64,000 nt of DNA from Bradyrhizobiaceae bacterium (GCA_020544565.1 CP078014.1:750574-814573), one strand, 5' to 3'. Positions 1-8,921 are shown, counted from the stretch's first letter. Notes: generated by a model not told the origin, from the sequence alone. A program made the numbers and translations.

Positions 1-1575
1 CCGATTGGACAGTTCTTAGGACCGTCCAGCGCATCCTTCGTCGCGCGCCTGTTCAGCCTGTTCCGGCCTGCGCGTCTCATCAACTTCGGTGATCTTCAGG
101 GACTGCTGTTTCCGACCGCCGAGAACACCTGCCATGTATTCCTCGGGCAACGCCGCGCCGTCGAGGCGCAAATTCCATTTGGCGAGACTTTCGATTACTG
201 CGTCCCGAAGGCGGACATGAGCCTGGCCTTCGGTCGGCTCACCATGCAGTCGGCCGATCGACACGTTTTGCAAACCCGCTCAGTCGCCCAGGACCCGCAG
301 CTTCTCGTCACGCTGATGTGGGGCGACGCCAACGATATGACTCTGTGGACGCGCCTGACGGCGCGCGGAACGTTCAGCGATTTCTGGAAGGGGCCACAAC
401 CATTCCGGCGATGGGTCAATCGCAAGGGCATTCATCTCCATGACAAGAGTCGCACCGCCGTCAGCGCTGGTCGGTTGCGCAAGATGCGGTTCGTGCCTGT
501 GCCTGCGCTCAGTGCGGGTTCGCCCGTGTTGCATCCCGATCTCTTGAAGCCATGGCCGAGGGCGCAGGCGACGGTCGTCGGTCTTAACGATGAGGTGATG
601 GCCGTCTTCGACGGTCCCCGCGTGCTTTTCCCGGACGGGTTCTCGAAGCTCGAACATACGGTCCGCGCGGTCTATTACGACGGCCCAGCCACCTTCACGC
701 ATAGCATCGGCGTCATTTCCGGATCGAGCCAGGATGCAGCGCTACTCCAGTTCGCCGCGGTCTATTTGCGATCCAAGCTCGCCCGTTACTTCCTCATGAT
801 GCGCGGCTGGAAGATGCTCTGCGAACGTAATGGCGTCCATCTGTCCGATGTCGAAACCTTCCCCTTCTTTGACGTCGACGCGGCGCCCGATCCGAAGGCG
901 GCTAAAGCGGCACTCGCGAGGGTCGGCAGCTATATGCAAGAGCTCTCCGGCCTGCCGGAACTCGATCAACGCCGTCGCTACGGCGAAATCCAGAATGCAC
1001 TCGACAAGGCCATCTTCAAGTATTTTGGCCTGAACGAGAGCGAACAGGCGCTGGTTCGCGAAACCGTCGACATCCTGATGCCTTCGATCCGGCCGCGAAG
1101 TTTCAAAAGCCTCGACACGCCGGCTCAGGCCACCGCCCATCTGGAGGATTTTCGGACATACGGCGACGCGCTGGCTGCCTCCTTGACCACTTGGCGCGAA
1201 CGGACCGGTGGCGGCGGACGGTTTCATGTCGCCGTTGTCGCCAGTGATCCGGCTCGCCAAGGCCCGTCGGGAATCGTTCGGGTGAGCTACGCCAAAGAGA
1301 CAACTGCGCCGGCCACTTCCAGCGCTCAGCTTAATGACGATCTGGTCATCACGACGCTCGCTCAACTTCGCGCAGCGGGGCTGATGGCGATTTCATCGGG
1401 CGATGCGCTTCAACTTGTCCCCGATGCCCATGTTTGGATCGACGGGTCGCTCTATCTGGTGCGCCCGTTGTCTCGACGCAGTTGGACCGTACGGCAAGCG
1501 CTTCGCGATGCCGAGCACATCGTGCGATCCGTTCAGAGCCGGCTGTCGCCCGCGATCCGTCCGGAGGTCGCGTGA
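1..1575 (+). CDS. N-6 adenine DNA methylase, C-terminal part (5' end outside window)
   Basis: The reading frame is open from base 1, so the start and the catalytic NPPY half lie upstream. The first internal ATG at 217 is not a credible start, because residues encoded before it (for example RLINFGDLQGLLFPTAENT) read as normal protein. What remains resembles the target-recognition and C-terminal half of Eco57I/type IIG or BREX-PglX-like methylases: a TRD-like stretch ending in LSDVETFPFF, followed by a helical tail with YGEIQNALDKAIFKYFGL. It overlaps the next gene by 4 bases (GTGA), so the two are translationally coupled. The expected role is site-specific adenine methylation in a restriction-modification or phage-defence system. 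Family is fairly sure; exact type cannot be told without the N-terminus. Confidence 0.75.
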   Translation, partial: PIGQFLGPSSASFVARLFSLFRPARLINFGDLQGLLFPTAENTCHVFLGQRRAVEAQIPFGETFDYCVPKADMSLAFGRLTMQSADRHVLQTRSVAQDPQLLVTLMWGDANDMTLWTRLTARGTFSDFWKGPQPFRRWVNRKGIHLHDKSRTAVSAGRLRKMRFVPVPALSAGSPVLHPDLLKPWPRAQATVVGLNDEVMAVFDGPRVLFPDGFSKLEHTVRAVYYDGPATFTHSIGVISGSSQDAALLQFAAVYLRSKLARYFLMMRGWKMLCERNGVHLSDVETFPFFDVDAAPDPKAAKAALARVGSYMQELSGLPELDQRRRYGEIQNALDKAIFKYFGLNESEQALVRETVDILMPSIRPRSFKSLDTPAQATAHLEDFRTYGDALAASLTTWRERTGGGGRFHVAVVASDPARQGPSGIVRVSYAKETTAPATSSAQLNDDLVITTLAQLRAAGLMAISSGDALQLVPDAHVWIDGSLYLVRPLSRRSWTVRQALRDAEHIVRSVQSRLSPAIRPEVA

Positions 1576-2279
1576 TAACCGGACAAGATTGGCTTTCCGC
1601 CTTCCCGATCCGCCCGGCGACCGAAGCGGTCGATGCTTTGCGGGAGAGCTGGCGAGTACTTGCCGAACAGCCACGAGCGCACTTCCATCCGGGAATGAAA
1701 GAGCCGAACCTCACCAAGGCGCTCAAGGCCTATGTCGAAAACGTAACGGCTCGGGAGCGCGGCTTGCTCGGAATGTGGGCCGCCGAGGGCGTGCTTCACA
1801 ACATCGATCTGGAAACAGCGAAGCTCACCCAGGAACGCCGCACCGACATCGTCTACGGATGGAATGACGATGCCCGTCGCATCGAACTGGTATTCGAATT
1901 CAAGAAAGTTGGCCGGCAAAAGAGCCACCGCACCCATTACCTTCGCGAGAAGGGGCTAGGTCGTTTTGTCACCGGCATCTACAGCCGTCGGCAAGCCGTC
2001 GCGGCGATGGTCGGTATCCTGATCGATGCAGAGGACGAGGTGGTCCCGCCGTTGCGCGACGCGTTGGCCGATGCGAGCCTTATTGCGGAGCTGAAGATCC
2101 GGCCGACCGCAGCGGGCAGTTCCTTTGAGCGTCCATCAGTATTATTTTCAACTGCAGACTTCGACACGGAGCACGAACGCGACCCCGATCTGGCGCCGAG
2201 CCATGGTACCATTCGCGTGGCTCATTTCTTTCTCGCTTTCGGCTATCCCACGAGCACCAAGAAACCGGCAAAGTCTTGA
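1572..2279 (+). CDS. PD-(D/E)XK nuclease-like partner of the methylase
   Basis: This 235-residue protein starts at GTG 1572, overlapping the methylase stop as GTGA. An open frame extends further upstream, but that part is a shadow of the methylase gene. Residues 90-111 carry RTDIVY, then IELVFEFKK: an Asp (D92) followed about 17 residues later by E-F-K (E109, K111) on predicted strands. This is the spacing of a PD-(D/E)XK nuclease core. A strong helix rich in R and K follows. Coupling to a DNA methylase suggests it is the cleavage or auxiliary subunit of that system. No named family was recognised, so the nuclease assignment rests on the motif and the context. Confidence 0.55.
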   Translation: MITGQDWLSAFPIRPATEAVDALRESWRVLAEQPRAHFHPGMKEPNLTKALKAYVENVTARERGLLGMWAAEGVLHNIDLETAKLTQERRTDIVYGWNDDARRIELVFEFKKVGRQKSHRTHYLREKGLGRFVTGIYSRRQAVAAMVGILIDAEDEVVPPLRDALADASLIAELKIRPTAAGSSFERPSVLFSTADFDTEHERDPDLAPSHGTIRVAHFFLAFGYPTSTKKPAKS

Positions 2280-2305
2280 AGGCTAGGAGCTCGCGCTCTC
2301 GACGA

Positions 2306-3493
2306 TCAATCAGCGCGGTTGAAAGACGCCGGCCGTCCATTCCAGCGTCTATATCCCTTCGATCCATCCCAATAGGACACCCTCCCGTCGTCAACATTGC
2401 GCTTCGTACGCCAGACGGTGTCGGCATTTTGCATCGCCAGCGCGCTGTCGTCGAACACTGGCACTTCATAGCCAGCCTGCCCGTAGCCGTCGTGGGATAC
2501 AATCTGGTTCGGCAGCGCCATCAAAAGGGCAGCGTGCTTTGTTTCCTTAATGACAAGCGCGAAACTGTTCAACGTCGTGTTGTAGCCGTAGGTCGCGTGA
2601 ACGACGCGATGGTCTGGAACTCGGGATACGTCCGCGACGACGCGGCTGACGTGAGATTTTGACACCAAAATAGATTTGTCGGCGATGATTCCGGCCGATG
2701 CGGCGTCGCACCACGTGGCCACGTCGTGTGATGCGGCTAACGCCATTGCGCCGGATGTTCTTGCGGCGAACCGCTTTGCCACCGGCTCATAGGCAGATGT
2801 CGTCACGAAAAGAGTTTTTTGGGCGCCCTCGACCGCCGCAATACCATGCAACGCCGCGACTGCGTCCAGTTGGATTTTTCGATGCGGGGCGTATTTCTTT
2901 GCCTGGACCAAAGTGAGCAGATCGCCGATTGGATCGCGTTGCAATAGCCGAATGTCGATGCCGCCATCCCCTCGGCCCGGTCCCAGCTCCGAGTGAAAGC
3001 CCTGATTTTGGAAGATACGATGCAGCAGAATTTCAAACTCCCGCCAGTCGAGACGGTGAAGATCGTCCGGACGCTGGGCGAAGTGCGCGTACATTTCCTC
3101 GTAGACGTCATCGCAGTCGGGTTGGATAAGCGAGCAGACCCACCGCCAATGAAAATATGAATCGAATGCAGACGAGAGGTGCGGGTCAGTCGCAAAGAAC
3201 GCGACGGTGCTTCCGTCCTGATTTTCGCATTCAAAACCCAGGCTGTGAACGAGTGCATGAAACTCGTCGTACGATCCGTCATCGTCGGAGAAGCCGTTGA
3301 ACAGCGAATGCAGCGGGCCATCGAAACAAAGCAATGACACGATGGCGGGAGAGCCCGGCTCGCCATCGCTGTGTTCTTCGTAGGTCTGGAAGCCGCAATC
3401 AAACCAGAGATCTTTGGCCCGCGCCCAGTGCTCGATCGCGGCGTGCAGCGCGGAGATTTTCGCGATGAGTTCGTGGTCGCTATACGCTTGCAT
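2306..3493 (-). CDS. Mrr-type restriction endonuclease domain protein
   Basis: A 395-residue protein, last gene of a minus-strand trio. Residues 149-215 form a Mrr_cat (type IV restriction endonuclease) domain: LDWREFEILLHRIF, then GRGDGGID (D176, D180), then VQAKKY (Q197, K199), giving the D...QxK catalytic pattern. The 145 residues before it and 180 after it are not recognised and may sense the invader or a signal. Mrr enzymes cut modified or foreign DNA. Stop is convergent with the upstream nuclease gene, 26 bp apart. It starts 41 bp after the Abi_C-like gene, so the two probably share a transcript. Confidence 0.8.
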   Translation of the reverse strand: MQAYSDHELIAKISALHAAIEHWARAKDLWFDCGFQTYEEHSDGEPGSPAIVSLLCFDGPLHSLFNGFSDDDGSYDEFHALVHSLGFECENQDGSTVAFFATDPHLSSAFDSYFHWRWVCSLIQPDCDDVYEEMYAHFAQRPDDLHRLDWREFEILLHRIFQNQGFHSELGPGRGDGGIDIRLLQRDPIGDLLTLVQAKKYAPHRKIQLDAVAALHGIAAVEGAQKTLFVTTSAYEPVAKRFAARTSGAMALAASHDVATWCDAASAGIIADKSILVSKSHVSRVVADVSRVPDHRVVHATYGYNTTLNSFALVIKETKHAALLMALPNQIVSHDGYGQAGYEVPVFDDSALAMQNADTVWRTKRNVDDGRVSYWDGSKGYRRWNGRPASFNRAD

Positions 3494-3534
3494 GAGTCAG
3501 ATATCACCGTGCGAGAGCTTTTCGGTATTCACCA

Positions 3535-4386
3535 TCACGACGTACGCCCGCTCAGGCGTTCGTGCTCTCCGATGAGAAAAGTGATGTAACTTCGGATCAG
3601 GTTGCAGTAGAGGCGGGCTTCGTTGATGTGCAATGCGAGACCGTCGCGCAGATCGACGCCGTGGCGAACCCCGCCGCCGGTCGGCGAGGACAGATAGCCA
3701 TGCAGCGTCATCATCCATTGCAGGATCTGATCCTGATGGCCACCGCGTCCGCGTGATTTCAGCTCGCCGATGATCTTGTTGAAATATCGCCCTTGGATGG
3801 AGCCATCAAGAATGTCCTCGCTTCGGAAAGCGGTCGAGACCGTCTCGATAAGCCACAGCACTTCCTGCACGGCCTGCCGGCCCTTTCCCTCCGCGAGGGC
3901 TCTTTCCGACGCGTCGAGTGCGGTATCGATCAGAACGCGGGCCTGAGCATCAAGGGAAGGGGCCTGCTCCGGAACCGCGATTGGGATGTGCGTCCGCGTC
4001 GCAACCAGGTTCGGCGGGTCGATCTGATAGCCCGCGCCGCGGTCGGTAAGGATGCGGTTGATGCGAGCGGCGTCGGGAAGCGCCATTTCGGGGGCGCGCT
4101 GCTGCAATTGCTCGCATGCAGCGTAAAAGGCGTCGATGAACAATGGTGCGTTCGCGGCGGCCTGGTCCATCGCCCGATCGAGATCGCTCGCCGCCCAACT
4201 CGCGTCGCTGCTTGAATGATAGGGCAGCCCGGCCGCGGCGGCGAAAGCCGATTTGAAGTGCTCGAGGATGGCTTTTCGCGACCCTTGGCCGCTGATGCGG
4301 TTGATCAGGTCGAGAAAGTCGCCGACGACGCCCGGTTCGATCGGCCCGGGACTGTCAAACCGCCATTGGTTGTTGAATCTCAGCAT
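3535..4386 (-). CDS. Abi_C-like abortive-infection protein
   Basis: A 283-residue soluble, mostly helical protein. The last 60 residues contain GGGVRHG, a short linker, then NEARLYCNLIRSYITFLIGEH. This looks like the Abi_C family (abortive infection C-terminus, related to AbiJ), in which a G-x-HG or RHG motif precedes an ARL...N...FL helix; the fold is often HEPN-like, with RNase activity. It sits between a trypsin-like protease gene (90 bp upstream) and a Mrr nuclease gene (41 bp downstream) on the same strand, the context expected for a defence effector. The family match is by eye. An unrelated helical protein remains possible. Confidence 0.5.
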   Translation of the reverse strand: MLRFNNQWRFDSPGPIEPGVVGDFLDLINRISGQGSRKAILEHFKSAFAAAAGLPYHSSSDASWAASDLDRAMDQAAANAPLFIDAFYAACEQLQQRAPEMALPDAARINRILTDRGAGYQIDPPNLVATRTHIPIAVPEQAPSLDAQARVLIDTALDASERALAEGKGRQAVQEVLWLIETVSTAFRSEDILDGSIQGRYFNKIIGELKSRGRGGHQDQILQWMMTLHGYLSSPTGGGVRHGVDLRDGLALHINEARLYCNLIRSYITFLIGEHERLSGRTS

Positions 4387-4476
4387 CGATGGCAGCCTCG
4401 CGTGTTCAGCGGCTCGGGATCGTTAAATTCCACCAGGCCCTCCGCGATCATGAGCTTCACGGCGTGATTGACCCCG

Positions 4477-5256
4477 CTATTCATCCCTGATGTTGCCGGC
4501 GATGATTTCGTCGATCAACGAACCGTCCCATACGAGACCGATCTGTGCTTCATGCGGATGATTGGTCGGCATGCGACCGGAATACACGCCAATGAACTTG
4601 TTGAGCGGCGTGTCGACGAGTGCGACGACGCCCGGATCGACCATGTGATTTGTCCAGCTCCGCCGGATGACTGGAGCCCCAGACATGCCGGGCCGGGAGG
4701 CCGTGTCGACCAGCATATAGTCTGTCGTCATGCGAGCGAGTTGTGGCTCCGACGCGATACTTCCGCGCTTCCAGACGGGATACGCAGGCGGTTCGATCTT
4801 AAAGGGGTAGCCGAGGATAAAGACCTCCATCCCGATCTCGATACGAAGCGCCGCATTCGCCAGGATGTTGAGCGGGTACAGCCCGATAATCAGCTCTTCC
4901 GGCTTGAAGGGGATGGGCAAGACCGCGATGTCGGCGCGTCGGCCCGGATGCACCAGCCAGAGTGGCTTGTCGTCATCGTCTCTGATCTTGATGTCCCAGC
5001 GCTGCTTGTCGAATGATCCGGTCCGCGCGTTGAAGAGGGTGCGCAGGATGTTCGGTCGGCCCGCATCCTTTCTCAAATTGGCCCGAGTGAAGAAATCGCA
5101 CATCGAGAGCACGTGCCAGTTGGTCACCAGGTAGTATTGATCCCGGATTTTCCACATGAAGCCCGTGCCCTGGCCGAGCGGGGTATTGTCGAAATACTGT
5201 TCGAGCGGGACGGTTGTCAGTGTGAATTGATCCAACGTTGTCATCGTCAGGCCCAT
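4477..5256 (-). CDS. trypsin-like serine protease, defence-associated
   Basis: A 259-residue protein with the full chymotrypsin-fold triad: H48 in LVTNWHVL, D109 in RRADIAVL, and S192 in SRPGMSGAPV with the oxyanion-hole glycine. No signal peptide is visible; the N-terminus (MGLTMTTLDQF) is cytoplasmic in character, so this is an intracellular protease. It is the first gene of the minus-strand set protease, Abi_C-like protein, Mrr nuclease. Cytoplasmic trypsin-like proteases are known partners in several phage-defence systems, where they activate or are activated by the effector. A start at residue 5 is also possible. Confidence 0.75.
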   Translation of the reverse strand: MGLTMTTLDQFTLTTVPLEQYFDNTPLGQGTGFMWKIRDQYYLVTNWHVLSMCDFFTRANLRKDAGRPNILRTLFNARTGSFDKQRWDIKIRDDDDKPLWLVHPGRRADIAVLPIPFKPEELIIGLYPLNILANAALRIEIGMEVFILGYPFKIEPPAYPVWKRGSIASEPQLARMTTDYMLVDTASRPGMSGAPVIRRSWTNHMVDPGVVALVDTPLNKFIGVYSGRMPTNHPHEAQIGLVWDGSLIDEIIAGNIRDE

Positions 5257-5612
5257 GTCGCCTCAATGCCGTGCGACCAGCGGCGGCCGGACGGACTGAA
5301 GGCCTCGGAAATGAGATTCTCGGACTCGGTGGCGAGCCGCGCTGCACGCCCTCCGCCAGACGATGATGTATCACGGTAGGGCAGCAACCGTCCTATCCGT
5401 TAGGCGGAGCGAATTGAGAAATTTGGCGGTTTATCAGCCCCAACGATCCCATCTGAAGCCGGTTGGGCGTCACCCTGCGGGCCGGGCTGTCGGCTACGCT
5501 GAAGCCCCGCGAGCTGCGGGTCTTCACCCTGCGGGCGTCCATCCCTGACGCAAGCGGTGTGGCGCGCGCCGCGGGCGCGTCCTTCCGCGTCGCGCGCGGA
5601 CCCGTCGCGATT
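5257..5612. other. intergenic region between defence block and ardC
   Basis: No convincing gene. It should hold the promoter of the minus-strand protease operon. A 13-base direct repeat, TCACCCTGCGGGC, occurs at 5470-5482 and 5524-5536, 54 bp apart. It was not recognised. The composition becomes strongly GC-rich toward the ardC leader. Confidence 0.5.
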
Positions 5613-5698
5613 GAGAGGGAGAGTGCGGACCGGGTTTGCCGCGACGGGTTGAAGGTCGGGAGAGAGGCTTCCGGCGCCCGTCGCGGAGAACCGCGATG
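5613..5698 (+). repeat. hairpin leader, family A copy 1 (before ardC)
   Basis: This block of about 86 bp is repeated before the ParB-like gene (6690-6776); most bases match across both copies up to the start codon. It contains a perfect 10-base inverted repeat, CCGCGACGGG at 5639-5648 and CCCGTCGCGG at 5677-5686. The 3' arm ends on the first two bases of the GGAG Shine-Dalgarno sequence (5685-5688), so folding would hide the ribosome site of ardC. It may be an RNA switch, an operator, or a structure that works in single-stranded transferred DNA. Confidence 0.65.
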
Positions 5699-6646
5699 TC
5701 CAGACAGATCTCGCATGCGCGCACCGGCCAGGACCGGGCGAGCCTTTACACCGAAATCACCGACAAGATCATCGCCGAGCTCGAAGCCGGGCGTGTCCCG
5801 TGGGTCCAACCGTGGGGCACGGCGGCGGTCAAGGCGCCGCTAGCGATGCCGCGCAACGCCACGACACAGCGCCGGTATTCCGGAATCAACGTGCTGATCC
5901 TGTGGGGCGCCGTCATCGAGCGCGGGTTCTCGGGCCAAAGCTGGTTGACCTTCCGCCAGGCGCTTGGGCTTGGCGGTCATGTCCGGAAGGGCGAGCGCGG
6001 CACCACCGTCGTCTATGCCGATCGCTTCACGCCGGAAGACGAGCGCCGCCGTGCTGCAGAAACTGGAGAGGAGCCGGGCGCGATCCCGTTCCTCAAACGC
6101 TTCACCGTCTTCAACGCCGACCAGTGCGACGGCTTGCCCGAAGAGATCGCCGCGTCGATCGTTCCGCCACCGCCGGGCCAGATCGAGCCGCATGCCGAGG
6201 CCTTGATCGCCGCGACAGGTGCGGATTTCCGCATTGGCGGCGCACGCGCTTATTATAATGTGACCAGCGACTTCGTGCAGGTGCCGCCGCCGGGCGCTTA
6301 TTTCGAGCCGATCAACTGGCATCGCACCGCCTTCCATGAACTCGGCCATTGGACCGGCGCGCCCTCCCGGCTCAAGCGCGATCATTCCGGATCGTTCGGC
6401 TCGAAATCCTACGCCCGGGAAGAGCTCGTCGCCGAAATGGCCGGCGCCTTCGTCTGCGCCTCGCTCGGCATCGTGCCGACCGTGCGCCACGCCGATTATA
6501 TCGGCTCCTGGCTGGAGATGCTGCGCGAGGACGACCGCGCCGTGGTCCGCGCGGCAAGCGCCGCATCGAAGGCGTCCGATTTCCTGCTCGGCTTCCTGCC
6601 GCAAGTGATCGACGCCACGGCCGCGGGCAACGCGGAGGCCGCGTGA
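5696..6646 (+). CDS. ardC: ArdC-like antirestriction protein
   Basis: A 316-residue protein. The start at ATG 5696 is preferred because GGAG lies 7 bases upstream; an in-frame upstream ATG at 5636 falls inside the leader repeat. The N-terminal part (about residues 10-130) matches the ArdC single-stranded-DNA-binding domain (DUF1738): LYTEITDKIIAELEAGRVPWVQPW and GHVRKGERGTTVVYADRF. The C-terminal part is a zincin-like metallopeptidase with FHELGHW near residue 213 and a downstream EELVAEMAGAF glutamate. ArdC proteins shield incoming conjugative DNA from host restriction. It opens the establishment region of the element. Confidence 0.88.
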   Translation: MSRQISHARTGQDRASLYTEITDKIIAELEAGRVPWVQPWGTAAVKAPLAMPRNATTQRRYSGINVLILWGAVIERGFSGQSWLTFRQALGLGGHVRKGERGTTVVYADRFTPEDERRRAAETGEEPGAIPFLKRFTVFNADQCDGLPEEIAASIVPPPPGQIEPHAEALIAATGADFRIGGARAYYNVTSDFVQVPPPGAYFEPINWHRTAFHELGHWTGAPSRLKRDHSGSFGSKSYAREELVAEMAGAFVCASLGIVPTVRHADYIGSWLEMLREDDRAVVRAASAASKASDFLLGFLPQVIDATAAGNAEAA

Positions 6647-6689
6647 ACTATCCGCGGCGGTCTCGGACGTTCGTCGCCGCGGCGTGCGC

Positions 6690-6776
6690 GAGAGCGAGAG
6701 GAGGGCCGGGGTGTCCGCGACGGGTTGGAGGTCGAGAGAGAGTCTTTCGGCCGCTCGTCGTGGAGTATCCGACATG
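6690..6776 (+). repeat. hairpin leader, family A copy 2 (before the ParB-like gene)
   Basis: Second copy of the 5613-5698 block. The 5' arm CCGCGACGGG (6715-6724) is unchanged. The 3' arm is CTCGTCGTGG (6754-6763), with two C-to-T changes that both keep pairing as G-U wobble in RNA. The GGAG ribosome site overlaps the 3' arm here too. Preservation of pairing despite sequence change supports a functional structure. Confidence 0.65.
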
Positions 6777-8888
6777 GCAACCGCCGTTCAGAAAATCAAA
6801 CTCAGTCCCTCGCGTGACATTCCCTTCAACAAGCTGGTGTTGAGTCAGTCCAACGTCCGGCGCGTGAAAGCCGGCGTCTCGATCGAGCAATTGGCGGAGA
6901 GCATCGCACTTCGCACGTTGTTGCAAAGCCTGAGCGTCCGGGCTGTCCTCGACGAAGACGGCAAGGAGACCGGCATGTTCGAGGTGCCGGCCGGCGGCCG
7001 GCGCTATCGCGCTCTTGAGCTGCTGGTGAAACAGAAGCGCATGACGAAGACGCAGCTTGTGCCTTGCGTGATCCGCGACGACGGCCTCGCCGAGGACGAT
7101 TCCCTGGCTGAGAACGATGAGCGGGTCGGTCTGCATCCGCTCGACCAGTTCCGCACGTTCAAGCTGCTGCGTGACGGCGGCATGAGCGAGGACGACATCG
7201 CCGCCCGGCACTTCGTGTCGTCGGCGATCGTCAAGCAGCGGCTGCGCTTGGCATCGGTGTCACCGAAGCTGCACGAGGTCTATGCCGAGGACGGCATGAC
7301 GCTCGAGCAGCTCATGGCCTTCTCCGTCACCGCAGACCAGGCGCGGCAGGAGCAGGTCTGGGAGAACGTCAGCCGCTCCCAACTGGACGAGCCGTACCAG
7401 ATCAGACGGTTGCTGACGGAGAACACCGTCCGCGCTTCCGACCGTCGCGCCCAGTTCGTCGGGCTCGACGTCTATGAACAGGCCGGTGGGGCCGTCATGC
7501 GCGACCTGTTCGAACACGATGACGGTGGTTGGCTGCAGGGCGTCCCGTTGCTTGATCGCCTCGTCACCGAGAAGCTGACGGCGCAGGCTGAAATCATTGG
7601 GGCCGAAGGCTGGAAGTGGATCGCGGTGGCGGTCAATTTCCCCTATGGCCATACCGACGCCCTGCGCGAGCTCGACGGTGTACCGGCCGATCTGGCCGAC
7701 GACGAGCGTGCGTCGATCGATGCGCTGAAAGCCGAATACGACAAGTTCGAGGCTGACTACGCCGAGGCCGACGAACTGCCGGACGAGATCGATCAACGCC
7801 TCGGAGAGATCGAGGCGGCGCTGTCCGCCTTCGATGCCCGGCCGATGACCTACGATCCGGCCGATATCGCACGCGCCGGCGTCTTCGTCAGCATCGATGA
7901 CGAAGGCGCACTTTCAGTCGATCGCGGTTATGTCCGACCGGAGGATGAAGCACCCGTCAGCGCCGAGCCGGAATCCGACGTTGGCAGTGAAAATGCTGAC
8001 CGTCACGAGGCCAAGGTTGCGGTCCAACGCGCCGTCATCACGGTCGGCGGCGCGCCGGCCGAACCGGAGGATGACGAGGACGACGCGATCAAGCCGCTGC
8101 CGGATCGGCTCATCACCGAGCTGACCGCATATCGGACGTTGGCATTGCGCGATGCTTTGGCATCCCATCCGTCGGTGGCTTTTGTGGCGGTGCTGCACAA
8201 CTTCGTGCTGGCGACGTTCTATCGCTTCGCGTCGTCCAGCGGGTGCCTGGAGATCGCGGTTCGCGCCCCGACGCTTCCCGCCCAGGCACCGGGGTTGAAC
8301 GATAGCGCCTCGGCCAAGGCCATCGACGCGCGCCACGATGGATGGAAGGCGCGTTTGCCGAAGGAGGACGGCAGACTCTGGGATGCGCTGCTGGCATTCG
8401 ACGCAACCGAACAAGCGTCGTTGCTCGCGCATTGCGCCTCGCTCAGTGTCAACGCCCTCTACGAGCCGGCCAATCGCTACAATGAAGGCCGCGTCTCCGC
8501 GCATGGCGTTCGTCGCAGGCTCGACCAGGCCGACGTCCTGGCGCGCGCCGTCGGTCTCGACATGGCGGCGGCGGGCTGGAAGACCGGCGTGGACAACTAC
8601 CTCGGCCGCGTCACCAAGCCCCGCATTCTCGAAGCGGTGCGCGAGGCCAAGGGCGAGCCTTCCGTGCAGCTCATCGACCATCTCAAGAAGGGCGACATGG
8701 CGCGCGAAGCCGAGCGCCTGCTGGAGGGCACCGGCTGGCTGCCGGAGCCGCTGCGTCTCGCCGAAGCCGAAGTTGTCACCGTTGCAGCGGCCGGTGAAGC
8801 GGAATCGTTGCCCGCGTATCTCACCGGTGACGACGAGGTCCAGACCGACTCCGATGAAGATCAGCCGCACGTCGTCGCGGCTGAATAA
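6774..8888 (+). CDS. ParB/RepB/Spo0J-like partition protein
   Basis: A 704-residue protein; ATG 6774 follows GGAG in the repeated leader. Residues 15-140 form a ParB N-terminal (ParB/Srx) domain: SQSNVRR, EQLAESI, VPAGGRRYRAL, ED-SLAEN and HPLDQFRTF. A helix-turn-helix segment follows (MSEDDIAARHFVSSAIVKQRLRLA). The 400-residue C-terminal part is acidic and specific to this ICE/plasmid type. Long ParB-like proteins of this kind occur beside ArdC and the strawberry-notch helicase in rhizobial elements. A stem-loop and a probable terminator follow before the next gene. The likely role is DNA binding for maintenance or control; a classical ParA partner is absent from the window. Confidence 0.85.
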   Translation: MATAVQKIKLSPSRDIPFNKLVLSQSNVRRVKAGVSIEQLAESIALRTLLQSLSVRAVLDEDGKETGMFEVPAGGRRYRALELLVKQKRMTKTQLVPCVIRDDGLAEDDSLAENDERVGLHPLDQFRTFKLLRDGGMSEDDIAARHFVSSAIVKQRLRLASVSPKLHEVYAEDGMTLEQLMAFSVTADQARQEQVWENVSRSQLDEPYQIRRLLTENTVRASDRRAQFVGLDVYEQAGGAVMRDLFEHDDGGWLQGVPLLDRLVTEKLTAQAEIIGAEGWKWIAVAVNFPYGHTDALRELDGVPADLADDERASIDALKAEYDKFEADYAEADELPDEIDQRLGEIEAALSAFDARPMTYDPADIARAGVFVSIDDEGALSVDRGYVRPEDEAPVSAEPESDVGSENADRHEAKVAVQRAVITVGGAPAEPEDDEDDAIKPLPDRLITELTAYRTLALRDALASHPSVAFVAVLHNFVLATFYRFASSSGCLEIAVRAPTLPAQAPGLNDSASAKAIDARHDGWKARLPKEDGRLWDALLAFDATEQASLLAHCASLSVNALYEPANRYNEGRVSAHGVRRRLDQADVLARAVGLDMAAAGWKTGVDNYLGRVTKPRILEAVREAKGEPSVQLIDHLKKGDMAREAERLLEGTGWLPEPLRLAEAEVVTVAAAGEAESLPAYLTGDDEVQTDSDEDQPHVVAAE

Positions 8889-8897
8889 TTGACGCAC

Positions 8898-8921
8898 GCG
8901 GGGCGGCGCAAGCCGCTCCGC
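8898..8921 (+). other. stem-loop after ParB-like gene
   Basis: A 10-base stem with one G-U pair (GCGGGGCGGC / GCCGCTCCGC) closes on a GCAA tetraloop, 10 bases after the stop. No T-run follows, so it is more likely an mRNA-stabilising hairpin than a complete terminator. Confidence 0.45.

Noticed and set aside
5470..5536. The 13-base direct repeat TCACCCTGCGGGC as a possible integration core or CRISPR-like repeat
   Set aside because: Only two copies, no further spacing pattern, no integrase or cas gene; kept only as a note.
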